From contig NC_064038.1 of NCBI RefSeq assembly GCF_932526225.1, positions 12,463,070 to 12,523,069 of the forward strand: a DNA stretch of 60,000 bases. Direction: 5' to 3'. Source of the DNA: Nematostella vectensis. Taxonomy: Eukaryota; Cnidaria; Anthozoa; Actiniaria; Edwardsiidae. Shown piece by piece: positions 45,601-55,284 of this stretch (positions are counted from its first letter, which is position 1; every line of letters begins with the position of its first letter). The notes under the pieces were generated by a model that did not search any database, was not told the origin of the DNA, and saw nothing but the letters and a program-made list of their open reading frames with translations. The position numbers were made by a program, and so were the translations under genes.

Positions 45601-45898
45601 AGTGCACGTGTGCCCGCGACAGCCCATCAAGCCGTACCAGTGTGGACAGTGCGAACTCTCCTTTGGCACCTCCCGCGAGCTCCGAATCCACGTAGACACG
45701 CACGCCAGCGAGAAGCCATTCAAGTGCGGCTTCTGCTCGCGCTCGTTTGCGGGCGCAACCACTTTGAATAACCACATTCGCACCCACATGGGCAAGCGCC
45801 CGTTCTACTGTGAAAGGTGCGGGAAGAACTTTAGTCAGGCGGGGCAACTCGCACGACATCACCGCACGCCTGGCGACTGCAACGAACTATCACAGTGA
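31437..45898 (+). CDS. PRDM6-like PR-domain zinc-finger protein, gene 3 (long form)
   Basis: Exons 31417-31623 (Met 31437), 33804-34006, 37498-37756, 44085-44694 and 44769-45898, about 795 residues. The first two joins (phases 1, 0) and the last (phase 1) are exact. The third is not: exon 3 ends at phase 1 but exon 4 opens at phase 0, so a small exon or another splice site is missing from my model. N-terminal module [21 protein letters not shown] domain: [63 protein letters not shown]. Long His/Ser/Thr/Gln linker with four 24-residue repeats (45110-45397), an acidic patch, then four fingers from WRCKQC (45551), including [12 protein letters not shown]. Two fingers begin KP[YF][QK]CG as in gene 2. 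Likely a nuclear DNA-binding regulator like gene 2. Confidence 0.87.
31663..31671. repeat. Left 9-bp target duplication
   Basis: TTAAGCTTT, identical to 32468-32476 and flanking the Mutator-like element. Confidence 0.75.
31672..32467. mobile_element. Mutator-like element with 81-bp perfect terminal inverted repeats
   Basis: The first and last 81 bases (31672-31752, 32387-32467) are perfect reverse complements starting TTCCCTGCTAGCAGAGGCCT. They are bounded by the 9-bp direct repeat TTAAGCTTT. Long perfect ends plus 9-bp duplications are the hallmark of Mutator-like elements. At 796 bp it is non-autonomous. It lies about 50 bases downstream of the gene 3 exon 1 donor. Confidence 0.85.
31863..32240 (+). 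pseudogene. Frameshifted ORF in the Mutator-like element, Cys-Cys zinc-binding fragment
   Basis: Starts [14 protein letters not shown] and contains [11 protein letters not shown]. The annotated frame stops at 32144, but a shifted frame continues with [20 protein letters not shown], so one base change around 32090-32110 breaks a protein with two CxxC pairs. Similar paired CxxC modules occur in transposon proteins. The family is not identified. Confidence 0.5.
32480..33215. other. Remaining intron 1 of gene 3
   Basis: No recognised feature apart from short open frames. Confidence 0.4.
33219..33350. repeat. Octamer microsatellite
   Basis: Tandem AAAATGGT units with a few ATTGGT and ATGATA variants, in intron 1 of gene 3. 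Confidence 0.9.
33804..34006 (+). CDS. Gene 3 exon 2: N-terminal half of PR domain
   Basis: Acceptor TTCTAG ends at 33803 and donor GTGAAT begins at 34007; 203 nt. It begins with [17 protein letters not shown] and ends FAWE. It lacks a Met-initiated frame, so simple ORF calling misses it. Confidence 0.88.
34017..34190. repeat. CAT/CAC trinucleotide-rich tract
   Basis: Imperfect ATCATCACC, GTC and ATT units immediately inside the donor end of gene 3 intron 2. Confidence 0.85.
34200..34605. repeat. TTTTCC/GGATAA-type interspersed repeat, left block
   Basis: A unit containing GCGTTTTCCCGGCGTTTACC followed by GAGAGGATAAC, GCGAGTAAT occurs twice, about 134 bases apart (near 34427 and 34561). Confidence 0.65.
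34610..36720. other. Interior of gene 3 intron 2
   Basis: AT-rich sequence without recognised coding or mobile features. Confidence 0.4.
36730..37180. repeat. GGAAAA/GGATAA repeat, right block, with an 18-bp palindrome
   Basis: A unit of about 85-90 bases (AGAGAAAATGCTGGGAAAA, TGGAATTTTCCGAAATAATC, CTGTAGGGAAAACGCG) occurs twice near 36775 and 36862. GGAAAACGCGCGTTTTCC near 37091 is a perfect palindrome. Confidence 0.65.
37184..37440. repeat. CAT/CAC trinucleotide-rich tract upstream of gene 3 exon 3
   Basis: Same composition and orientation as the tract at the other end of this intron (34017-34190). Confidence 0.85.
37498..37756 (+). CDS. Gene 3 exon 3: C-terminal half of PR domain
   Basis: Acceptor TCTACAG ends at 37497 and donor GTAAGA begins at 37757, phase 1. 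If the donor is not used the frame runs to a stop at 37831-37833, giving a PR-only protein. Confidence 0.88.
37948..39060. repeat. 44-bp minisatellite
   Basis: About 25 copies of a unit with TGGCCAATTTTGGCGCCGTT, a variable middle (TTCTTTTTGGCTTTA or TGTATGGGGCTTTA, hence 40- and 44-bp forms) and GGGTAATGC, in gene 3 intron 3. Confidence 0.93.
39092..39122 (+). repeat. 31-bp block with an inverted copy at 41994-42026
   Basis: CAGTCTACGGACTGAGTGTG followed by AATTAATGAGT recurs reverse-complemented near 42.0 kb. Confidence 0.7.
39300..40100. other. Gene 3 intron 3 sequence, nothing recognised
   Basis: The small exon needed to restore phase in gene 3 should lie in this intron (37757-44084), but I could not identify it. 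Confidence 0.35.
40119..40517. mobile_element. MITE with AGGCCC-TACCCAGG ends
   Basis: Left end AGGCCCATACCCAGG and right end CCTGGGTACGGGCCTG are inverted copies. GATATC flanks both sides (40113-40118, 40518-40523). The interior has C-rich homopolymers and no transposase. Confidence 0.65.
40530..41990. other. Gene 3 intron 3 sequence, nothing recognised
   Basis: Short open frames only. Confidence 0.35.
41994..42026 (-). repeat. Inverted partner of the 39092 block
   Basis: ACTCATTAATTCACACTCAG followed by TCCGTAGACTG. Confidence 0.7.
42429..42636. repeat. AATGAT/AATGGT hexamer microsatellite
   Basis: About 30 AATGAT-type units with an internal block of AATGGT units and a terminal AAT run. 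The Asn-Asp or Met-Ile open frames across it are artefacts. Confidence 0.95.
42920..44033 (+). mobile_element. tRNA-derived SINE with minisatellite between its A and B boxes
   Basis: An A-box match, TGGCGCAGTTGG at 42927-42938, and a perfect B-box, GGTTCGATTCC at 43764-43774, have the order and orientation of a Pol III internal promoter. In a tRNA they lie some 30-60 bases apart; here about 825. The interval is filled by the 41-bp array. Downstream comes a body (CCGACGGG, CCCGGTTTTCCGG, CTCCATAAAACC) and an ATTTATTTATT tail ending about 50 bases before exon 4 of gene 3. Confidence 0.72.
42945..43757. repeat. 41-bp minisatellite inside the SINE
   Basis: About 20 copies of GCTCTGTAGTGCCTGTGCCT followed by CTCACCACAGGTTTCCCGGTC. 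The unit equals the segment between the boxes of a normal copy. A higher-order block near 43150-43400 is repeated near 43440-43690. Confidence 0.92.
44085..44694 (+). CDS. Gene 3 exon 4: linker
   Basis: Acceptor TTCTCAG ends at 44084 and donor GTACGT begins at 44695. His/Gln/Ser/Pro-rich linker, opened at phase 0 and closed at phase 1. It starts about 50 bases after the tail of the SINE. Confidence 0.75.
44769..45898 (+). CDS. Gene 3 exon 5: linker with 24-residue repeats and four zinc fingers
   Basis: Acceptor TTTGTAG ends at 44768; the 74-base intron before it is short. Repeats with core GNAT, GHATVTQ lie at 45110-45397. Fingers at 45551-45890: C2HC, C2H2, C2H2, and a last C2HC ending GDC. 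Stop at 45896-45898. Confidence 0.92.
45110..45397 (+). repeat. 72-bp coding tandem repeat in gene 3
   Basis: Four in-frame 24-residue copies with the core LGNAT, GHATVTQ. The last two are nearly identical in DNA, implying recent duplication. Confidence 0.88.
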
Positions 45899-45901
45899 CG
45901 T

Positions 45902-46122
45902 CACATTTAAGCATAACTTCATTGTCGCATTCACATGGCATCTACACACGATGGCACAAATGCACATGACGTCACACCCGCATATTACGTCACATCCAAA
46001 CATAAAGTCTCATCAGCACCTCTTTTTATTACGCCACGTGCGCCCTTCAGCAGACAAATATCAGAATCATGTAAACACGATGTCACAGGTGTACATGACG
46101 ATCTATACATAACGTTACGCCT
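45902..46122. repeat. First copy of a 221-bp duplication in the gene 3 3' UTR
   Basis: Near-identical to 46150-46370, offset 248 bases. Each copy holds several TGACGTCA-like or ATTACGTCA blocks. Confidence 0.9.
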
Positions 46123-46149
46123 AAGCACATTTAAGCATAACGCCTAAGT

Positions 46150-46370
46150 CACATTTAAGCATAACGTCATTGTCGCATTCACATGGCATCTACACGCGAT
46201 GGCACAAATGCACATGACGTCACATCCGCATATTACGTCACATCCAAACATAAAGTCTCATCTGGACCTCTTTTTATTACGCCACGTGCGCCCTTCAGCA
46301 GTCAAATATCAGAATCATGTAAGCACGATGTCACAGGTGTACATGACGATCTATACATAACGTAACGCCT
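46150..46370. repeat. Second copy of the 221-bp duplication
   Basis: Differs from the first copy by scattered substitutions only. Confidence 0.9.
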
Positions 46371-46477
46371 GTATATATTAGAATCTATATTAGAATCTAC
46401 AGTTTAATGCCTTCAATTAATAGATTTTATTTGTTTAAGTATAGTTTGTAGGCAATGTCAGCAAATGTCAGTAGCCA

Positions 46478-46483
46478 AATAAA
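46478..46483 (+). promoter_or_regulatory. Candidate polyadenylation signal of gene 3
   Basis: AATAAA about 580 bases after the stop, beyond the duplicated 3' UTR block. Confidence 0.5.
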
Positions 46484-46489
46484 TTAAGT

Positions 46490-47170
46490 GCAGCATGAGC
46501 CAACGAATTTGTATAATTATTTTGCGAAAGTTAGTGAAATATTTTATCATTTTCGCAAAGTTTTGCGAAATTTAATACGAATAAGTGGCCGCTATAATAA
46601 AAAGATAAGGCCCTTGCCAAACGTAACCAGCCCCCATTTGCATTTGATTGTTGCTCGGGGGGTATGATACAAAAAAATTGGGAATATCGGGTATTTTTTG
46701 GTCTTTGCTGCTTCAGGACTATAAGTTATTGCAGAATAAATAGGGATAACTTTTTGTCCAAATACATTTTATTTCCTGTACTTTGTTTCCCATTTTTTCA
46801 TATAGAAGCGGCTGGTTGCCATAAACAACCTGTTTATTTACAGTTTGTTATCGCTCATACCGCCTTAAATCAACAACTAAGAAAGATGATACAGAAATAA
46901 CGAGCTCAGTTACTTGTCTTTTATTCAGCTTTACAATAGTAAAACAGCATTCCAACCCTAATACTGAAATCAGTTTCTTTATGTTTTTATGTCAGTGCAC
47001 AATAATTGTATTTGAGACATAGATACTGGGTTCATGACTTGCACAAAGAGTTTCTTTAAACAAATAGATTACTACCTCAGCCCTGCAAATCATTCCAATT
47101 ACAACATATTATTTCCTCAGTTCAGAATCGTAGAGATAAGAAATCGCTTTTCTTGTTCAATCTGATAAAT
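46490..47170. other. Downstream flank of gene 3
   Basis: No recognised genes or repeats. Confidence 0.4.
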
Positions 47171-47174
47171 ACTT

Positions 47175-47515
47175 CCTATCGTTCTCAGCGAACTAGGGGT
47201 ACTATACTACCTATCGTCCTCAGGGAACTAGGGGTAGTATACTACCTATTGTCTTCAGGGAACTAGGGGTATTGTACTACCTATCGTCCTTAGGGAACTA
47301 GGGGTACTATACTACCTATCGTCCTCAGGGAACTAGGGGTACTATACTACCTATCGTCCTCAGGGAACTAGGGGTACTATAGTACCTATCGTCCTCAGGG
47401 AACTAGGGGTACTATACTACCTATCGTCCTCAGGGAACTAGGGGTACTATACTACCTATCGTCCTCAGGGAACTAGGGGTACTATACTACCTATCGTACT
47501 ACTTATAGCGAACTA
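47175..47515. repeat. 35-bp minisatellite
   Basis: About nine copies of CTATCGTCCTCAGGGAACTA followed by GGGGTACTATACTAC. Confidence 0.93.
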
Positions 47516-47619
47516 GAAACTAGTTACAAATTTGATACCATCTTGTTAGCGTTTTAGATGCATGTTAAAATGTCAAGGTTTAGAATACCTTGTGTCTAAT
47601 CTGTTTTCAATGTATTGCG

Positions 47620-48712
47620 CTTGTGACTGACAAGTTCTCACTTGTGTCCGACTGGTTCTCACTTGGGATGCGCTCGTGTCGGACTGGTTTCCACTTGTGT
47701 TGTCTCTGACCGGTTGTGTCTGACCGGTTATCACTTGTGTTGTCTTGTGTCTGACCGGCGGTTCTGACTAGTGATGCGCTTGCCTCTGACTTGTTCTCAC
47801 ATCTGTGCTGTGCTTATGACTGACTGGTTCTCACTTGTTTTGGTCTTGTCGGACTGGTTCTCGATGTCGCGCTTGCGTCTGACTGGTTCTTACTTGTGAT
47901 GCGCTAGTGTCTGACCATTTCGCACTTGTTATGGTCTTGTTTCGGACTGGTTCTCACTTGTATTGCGCTTGCGTCTGACTGGTTTTCACTTGTTTTGGTC
48001 TTGTTTCGGACTGGTTCTCACTTGTATTGCGCTTGCGTCTGACTGGTTTTCACTTGTTTTGGACTTGTGTCGGACTGGTTCTCACTTGTATTGCGCTTGC
48101 GTCTGACTGGTTTTCACTTGTTTTGGACTTGTGTCGGACTGGTTCTCACTTTTATTGCGCTTGCGTCTGACTGGTTCTCACTTGTATTGCGCTTGTGTCT
48201 GACTGGTTCTCACTTGTATTGCGCTTGTGTCTGACTGGTTCTCACTTGTATTGCGCTTGTGTCTGACTGGTTCTCACTTGTATTGCGCTTGTGTCTGACT
48301 GGTTCTCACTTGTATTGCGCTTGTGTCTGACTGATTCTCACTTGTGCTGTGCTTGTGTTTGACCGATTCTCACTTGTGCTGTGCTTGTGTTTGACTGATT
48401 CTCACTTGTATTGCGCTTGTGTCTGACTGATTCTCACTTGTGCTGTGCTTGTGTTTGACCGATTCTCACTTGTGCTGTGCTTGTGTCTGACTGATTCTCA
48501 CTTGTATTGCGCTTGGTGTCTGACTGATTCTTACTTGTGATGCGCTTGTGTTTGACCGATTCTCACTTGTGTCGTGCTTGTGTCTGACTGGTTCTCACTT
48601 GTGTCGCGCTTGTGTCGGACTGGTTCTCACTTGTATTGCGCTTGTGTCTGACTGGTTCTCACTTGTATTGCGCTTGTGTCTGACTGGTTCTCACTTGTAT
48701 TGCGCTTGTACG
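47620..48712. repeat. 32-bp minisatellite
   Basis: About 34 copies of GCTTGTGTCTGACTGGTTCT followed by CACTTGTATTGC, degenerate on the left and more uniform on the right, with a variant subtype (GACCGATTCT, GTGCTGT). Confidence 0.93.
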
Positions 48713-49146
48713 TGCTACCTAGTGAGGCTAACATTCTCTGCTTCAGCGAAATATTCCGTTATGGCCCCGGTAGTCCAAAGGCCACACCCTACTTTTGACT
48801 GTGTGCGGCAATAACGATGCTGCCTAACCTGAACTTGACCTTTCTACTAAAAGAGGTATTTGCGAGCAGACGTTCATGGTGAGAATAACACGAGCCGAAG
48901 CATTTCCTGTTCTCAAAGAGCTAATCATCAGCTTGAGTTCAATAAGAGTTCCACAAGTGTGTATTTCTAAGGAACAGACGCCGCGGGGCAAATACCAAAG
49001 AGAGGGGCCGACAGGTTTGTTTTAGCTCCCTTTTAGCCAATTTGAATGCCTCATTTTGATGATTATTTAGTGATTTTGTTTTGCAGTGGTTTTGCCGTTC
49101 TATTGTCGTTCTGATTTTAAATTTTTGTCACTTCGCGCCCTTTAAA

Positions 49147-49362
49147 GAATGTTGTCCACCCATTCCTTTGTTATTGTTTACAATTGATAATACAACCGTT
49201 CATTTGCAAAACTTAAAAAAAACATCCACGCTTGACATCTGATACATTATTTATGATATTTGATTGGAAGTTTCTCAGACACTTGCTTAGATTAGCCGAT
49301 AGAAATGGATTATTTGAGTAAGTCAGTATTTGCGCGGGAGCATGAAATTGCGGGCGTGATTT
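49147..49362 (-). repeat. Copy 6 of the dispersed ~235-bp family (inverted)
   Basis: Reads on the minus strand: ATCCATTTCTATCGGCTAAT and the GTAAACAAT and GGAATGGGTGG blocks in family order. Confidence 0.6.
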
Positions 49363-49628
49363 GCGTTTCTGGATTTGACGCAAAAGCAAGCACGAAACTC
49401 AAGTATTTTTTTAAGTAAGTTAGTAAGTTTTCACTGGAAAGCAAGTGCTAGCACAAGAGAGCGTACAGAACGCAATTTCTTGATTTCCTTACTCTTGCGC
49501 TGGTGTTTCAGATGGAGCCCCAGCGGTCTTTACGAGCGCCCCTAAATGAGCTTGAACATGCCCTGTGTGTAGTTATTTGCGAAGCAGACGTACTAGCACA
49601 AAAGAGGATCCGTATCACAGGCGGACCA

Positions 49629-49746
49629 GGATTAGAATCAGTCCCTCGTGATCCTTTGTAACTAGGTTTTTTGAGGAAACAGTCAAGACACAACTTCAAA
49701 TTATATTTTATTTTCCTGAAGGATCACGAGGGACTGATTCTAATCC
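49629..49746. repeat. Perfect 28-bp inverted repeat (hairpin)
   Basis: 49629-49656 (starting GGATTAGAATCAGTCCCTCG) is the exact reverse complement of 49719-49746, with a 62-base AT-rich spacer. Confidence 0.85.
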
Positions 49747-50264
49747 TGTGTCCGTACCTGTCACTATCTGAAACGTCACTACCTGAACAACGTAGCGTTG
49801 TTGTATAAAAGGTGGGCGCTCTTGGTGAGCGCTAAAAGGATGTAAGACTAAATTTATTTTAGTGCGTTATTCCGGTTTGGCTTTTATGGCACGTTCAAGA
49901 CCTTCAATACGATCATCAATACGTGTTTTTATAATATTAAACTGAGCAATGATGCACAGGTAGAAATAATCTGTTTGTTGTCTGATCTCTCTAGGTTGCA
50001 ACTTGTAAAGAGAAGAATCTATTTCCATCATGGAATTTGGCAGTCTAGCGTGCTAATCTCTTTTGTGCTTAGTTTCCCTGTGTTCCCACGTGTCTTTCGC
50101 AACAACACGTCAATCCGCAGGTCAAAATAACTTCAGGAAATCTAGAATTAGGGCCATTTCTCAAGACTACCCAAACCTTCGGTAATTGAGGAAATATTTT
50201 CTACCCTCCGTCCTCTCTTTCGGCGATTCAAACCACACTCACGTAAACTCTTGCGCCAGGTCTG

Positions 50265-50485
50265 GGCGAAATCTGATTCCCTTAGTCAGTCACGTCGCCA
50301 TGTTACGTTCCCGCACCGACTCCAAGAACTCAAAGAATCCATTTCCATCGGCTAATCCATGCAAGTAACTGAGATACTGTAAAAAAATACCGTTAATAAG
50401 ATATTAGACGTTAATCTTAGGTGGTTTTCCTGTAAATGAACCGATGTATTTTCATTTGTAAACAATACACAAAGGAGTGGTCGGA
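50265..50485 (+). repeat. Copy 5 of the dispersed ~235-bp family
   Basis: Contains CGCCATGTTACGTTCCCGCA, ATCCATTTCCATCGGCTAAT, GTTAATAAGATATTAGA and AGGAGTGGTCG. Confidence 0.65.
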
Positions 50486-50914
50486 GCCTCTGGTACCCAG
50501 GGTATTTAAGCGACAAAGGCATGGTTAAAATCGGCAAACTGTATTAACACATCGGCATAAATTCATTAAAAGATGTAAAATAAAGAATCCTTTTAAAGAA
50601 GGCGAGTATTCAAGCAATAGTGGCTAATACTATTAAAACAATCACGCTCCCTAACATTTACCCAGTCACACAAAGCATCCATTTTCACGATGTTGCTCGC
50701 GCATCCAAAATGTCACAGACTCGCGGGATACAGCTGATCTAAAATGGCGTACAAAGTCGAGTCTACAGGCGAAGCTATAGAAAAAGCTGCCAGAGTGCTT
50801 CTTTTGCAGTGTTGTGGAGCTAGAGTAAAATTATTCTGTGTCCGCATCATTTTGGATCAGCTATGGCAAGATGGCCCGCCAGTCTGTGGCTGGACGCGCG
50901 CGCAACATCGTGAA

Positions 50915-50975
50915 AACGGTATATCAAACATATACCCCAGGGATAGTGTCCTTCGTTTGCATTGCCTTATATGGT
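50915..50975. repeat. Repeat segment shared with 12308-12372
   Basis: ATATCAAACATATACCCCAG, GGATAGTGTCCTTCGTTTGC and TTGCCTTATATGG. Confidence 0.7.
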
Positions 50976-51140
50976 CATTGATGCCCATATTTAGAAGAGC
51001 TAAAGTTTTCCCGCTCTCTGGTCTCCAGAAAATATGGTGAAAAATGCTGATTCCTGTCAATTTGAGACTCGTGGCAAGAATTTGTCCAAAAAAACCTGAC
51101 AGCTTGGTTAAATTTTCATCTCACTAATCTTGAAAAGCCC

Positions 51141-51200
51141 TTAGAACCAGGCCTCCCAGAGATTGACCGAGCGGGTTTGAAGGTCACCCAAATATTGATA
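51141..51200. repeat. Repeat segment shared with 13420-13478
   Basis: AGAGATTGACCGAGCGGGTT, AAGGTCACC and AATATTGATAT, directly before the inverted-repeat element at 51200. Confidence 0.7.
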
Positions 51201-51755
51201 TAGTGCCCGGGGGGTGGGGGATGGGGTGGGGGATGGGGTGGGGGGGACTCTCCAGAAAAGTAGACGGGGGTGCTCGACCTATCTTTTAGAGTATAAAATT
51301 CTTACCAACTGCTATCTCTTAGGGTGTGTTTTAGGATTTTTTCGATTCTGCTATCTTCTTGGGGTTTTCACGCCAGGGGAGGAGTATTTTTCCGATTCTG
51401 CTATCTTTTAGGGTGTCTTACGCTAAATGGTCGCCCAATCGCTCGAAACGTATTTTACAATAAATCACAAGTCAACTGATCGGTTGATACTTTCGACTTT
51501 ATTGTCGGTAACATAACAATATAGGATCCGTCAGCAAATTAAAACCAGCATTGTTTTTTTAATGCTATCTCTCTAAGGGTTAAAAATTCCTTCGACCACA
51601 AAAAATGTGCTATCTCTTAGGGGTAAGAATTGTTGTTGACCACGCCCTTAGTGCTATCCCTTAGGGTTATAATTGATTTTGCTGTGGAGCACCCCCGTCT
51701 GTTTTTATCGAACCCCCCCCCCCCCCCCTTCCCCCCCCCCCCCCCCCCCGGGTCT
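51200..51755. mobile_element. Inverted-repeat element with G/C homopolymers
   Basis: AGACGGGGGTGCTCGACC near 51267 is answered by an inverted GGAGCACCCCCGTCTG near 51686. The outer ends are G-rich on the left and C-rich on the right. Between them the phrase GCTATCTCTTAGGG and variants occurs several times. No transposase. Confidence 0.55.
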
Positions 51756-51759
51756 AGTG

Positions 51760-54700
51760 GTTGCCGAGCAAACGACACAACCTCCATTGCACGCCTTTTA
51801 GTGACACGCCTCCACACGTCATGTGACGACTCCTGTCATAAACTCTTCTCATTGTACGTTGCACTCTGTCAAGTATCGCCGACATGTGGCATGAGGGAAG
51901 ACCCTCTACGCCCAGGAATGCCGTGTCTTGAGAATTCCTCGAGTGGCTCGTAAAGGTTTATGACATTTTAGCAATCATCGCTGGGTATTTTTGGAGAAAT
52001 TCCTGTTCCCTATTATGAGGCCGTCTTTGTAGGCGAGCCTTAAGAAGGTCATTTTGAGATTTGATCATATCCGAGGCAAACACATGTTGCGGTAAATTAA
52101 TATTTAGGGACTTTTCTTGACCCCCCCCCCCCCCCCCTCTTTAAATCTTTGGATAATTTTCTTTTTTTATAGGGAACATATCCCTGACGTTACACAGTTA
52201 TGATGACTCGTAGAAATCCCATTACAGGAGCTCCTGAGTACCTTGGCTGCTATTTCGGTACGACATTGCAGAAAATAAAACGTGATCAGTAGAACGATCT
52301 TGTAACATTTAATTTCGTTGTTGATCAGGCAAGCTCCAATCAGGAGTTTCGCTTATCAGGAGAAGAGATTTCCCTGATAACAGGAAGCTAACTTGTCCTT
52401 GTTTTTGTTGCGTGAACAGAGTCAATACCCAATGTTTTTTCACGCGGGGTGACACCATTGGATATCCCCGCACGAGGTCTAGGTTTATTTGCAAGCGGTG
52501 TCTTTGTTATACTCGTAGTTTCCTGAGAGTAAAACGAAGACCTAAGGCAGATCGCCATGTCATGGTTCACCGAGCACAGATACGCAATTTTATTAGAGTG
52601 CTTTTGTAACCGAAGAATGGCCCTAAAATCCCATATTCTGATTCACAGAGTCCGTCAGCATCTAATGATGGTTAATTCAGCGAGCAGCTCTCAGCAGATA
52701 AACGCTTTTTATCTCCTACGATAAGTTCAATACCCGGAAAGAATGCACCGAGGTGCTGGGTCAGCGCGCTAGCCGCGATAACGCGATCCTATCTCGAGAC
52801 ACGATTGCGATCTGCACGCAGTTTGGACGCGATATTCTCGCGATAAACATCAGACTTATATCCAGACGCAATCAAGTTATCGATCACACAAAATTAGCAC
52901 GCGCTCTCTGCAAAATCTGCCACAAAGAGATACTGGTGCATTTTGAAACCTTCCACAACAATGCCCATTATTCTTGCTTTATTTCCGCGTATATTAAGCA
53001 AATCTGTTCAGCGAGCTAAAAATTTCAAGCATTTTTTAATTTCCCTGCTTTGCGTCCCATCCAATTCTGGTGCCATAGAGCTTCCATCGCGACAAAGAAA
53101 GCGTTTTGTGTGGCATTTAATATAATACCGTTGTACAGACACTTGAGGAATGCACTCTTGTATCGATTTTCCGTCCCTGCAGCTCAGATTTGTTGGCAGA
53201 GAGCCCGAAATTTGATCAACTGTCAAGAGTTTTGACATCACGAGCCTTTGACTGACATAAGATTAATAGATAGTTGTGTGCGCGATGAACTGGTATGACC
53301 GAATATAGCGGATAGTGTGGTGGCCTGAGCGTATATTCAGCGCGCGACTCCGGTCCCTACTACAAAATTAAGGACTCCCTACTTTTGTTATACTTAACTA
53401 GATTCATCGCCAAAATTCATTGATATAGAAACAGCATGGAAGTGGAATTCTCAGTAAGTATATCCATATATCTAAGGCTTTGTATCACGCTCACACTGTT
53501 TAAAATCTGGTAAAGTTTCTGTTAGGGATTTAAATTTGCAATAATTGTAAGTTAACATGGAAGCTCTTGTTAACTTTTATTGATTTTACTTAGTATTGAT
53601 TGTGCTATTTTACGGACGGTTGTCAACAAGAGACTGCCCGGTTAGTGTTCCACCCCTTCATCTAGCTCTCCCACGAAAACTTACTCGGTACAGACACAAC
53701 AGCCGAAACAATCAATTGCAAAGCCGGAAATATTGTTGTTCTTCAATCAGATAGATATATTCAAGTATTTAACGTGTCTCAACCTGGACCTAACAACATT
53801 CAAACTTTAGCTACCACTTTTCCAGTATCCTGGAGATCTCAGACATTTCCGGACATAACAGAGCCGCTAGGGTATTATAAACATTGATGTACAACTCAAA
53901 CAAGATCTGCGGCGTAAGGATGCAATGATGGAAAAGCTGACACGCTGAAATGATGCCTTTGACGGTAGCTTTGTCTAACCTGTACAAATATTTACTCTCT
54001 TTAAATCATCGGCTGAAAATATTTGTTCGAGGAAGAATTTTATTATTGCATAATGGCTCCATTTTTAACTAAAAGTGTTCTCTTGAAAAAGTTGTTCGGT
54101 TGGTTCGGGGTTAAGGTATTAATTCTAAATATTATTTTCTACTTGTTTGCATTCAGCGTTGGAGACACAAGGAAATACTTGTGTCGTGGATTACAAGAAA
54201 GGTTTAACAATAGCATATGGACGTTTATCCTTAGCCATCTTAAAACACCGGTTCCTTTTTAAAAATAAAACAGTTTTTTTCAACAAGCTTTTTATGTTTT
54301 CATTCCTAAAGAACGGCTAAGAACGTAACGTGAAAGACAACCATAGATGTGTTAAAAAGGCGTTTAACCAAAAAAAGTCATACTAAAAACATTAATGTAT
54401 GAAACATATCAAATACAAGAATTTTGTTTCACTACAGACATAGTTCTTTCCCCGTGCTGATTCTTGCCATAGATTCTAGAAATTGCGAAATTACGCTTCG
54501 TTGTAGGAGAGAAAAAAAGTGCTACGTGTAGTCGCACCGTGGGGCCGTTCTAGCGTTGAGTTTTCTCTTATTGCGCGCTAGGATTTATAATTTTAGCTAC
54601 TACACAAGTGCAAGACTAAAGTATTTTTGGTTGGAAGGTTCAATAAGTTTGCTTTGAAAAAAATATATTTTGCAGTAAAATGTTGTTAAATCGTCCTGAT

Positions 54701-55280
54701 AGCAAACGTGGCTTCACAAACACTTCCTTGGGTTGTACAAACGATATTTATTTGTATATAGATGCAAAATTAATATTCAATGTTTTTTTTAAAAAGATAC
54801 TATTTAAAATTGTTGGGTTCTGATAAGAAAATATTGTTTTATTATAAAACAAAGCTGGGGATTTGGTAATAAAACACGTAATTACGCATTCTAAAGTGTC
54901 AGATTTCGACGTCAATACATTATTCACTAAGGACCTTTAATTAACTGACATATCCTTTCAGATATCCCAAAATACATCAAGGCTTGTTTATTTATTTTTT
55001 TTTCTTTACTGCAACTCTAATGTATGGATTCTTTTGAATTAGAAAGACAAATTAGTTGTTTTCTATATATGACGTAAAATAAGTAGCGTAACGAAGCCGA
55101 AAATGTGTGATGCCCATCATTTTTGTAAATGAACAGCCAAATACGTCCCGCATTTTGTCTTCCTACTATTCACTATTCTTGTTGGGATAGAATCCCCTAG
55201 TGCTTATTGTGTTGTATAAGAAAGACCAGACCAGGTTCATTTTTATGCAATACGAAATCAACGTTAAGCATGTTTTGGGT
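51760..55280. other. Intergenic DNA before gene 4
   Basis: No supported gene. A C16-type run lies near 52121-52136. The upstream exon of gene 4 that should carry its start codon was not found. Confidence 0.4.
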
Positions 55281-55284
55281 GGAC

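Noticed and set aside
52753-53019. 88-codon plus-strand open frame with Cys and His residues
   Set aside because: The Cys/His spacing does not fit any zinc-finger type I know and no neighbouring exon was visible.
54023-54262. 79-codon plus-strand open frame with a hydrophobic stretch
   Set aside because: Single short frame in AT-rich DNA without supporting context.
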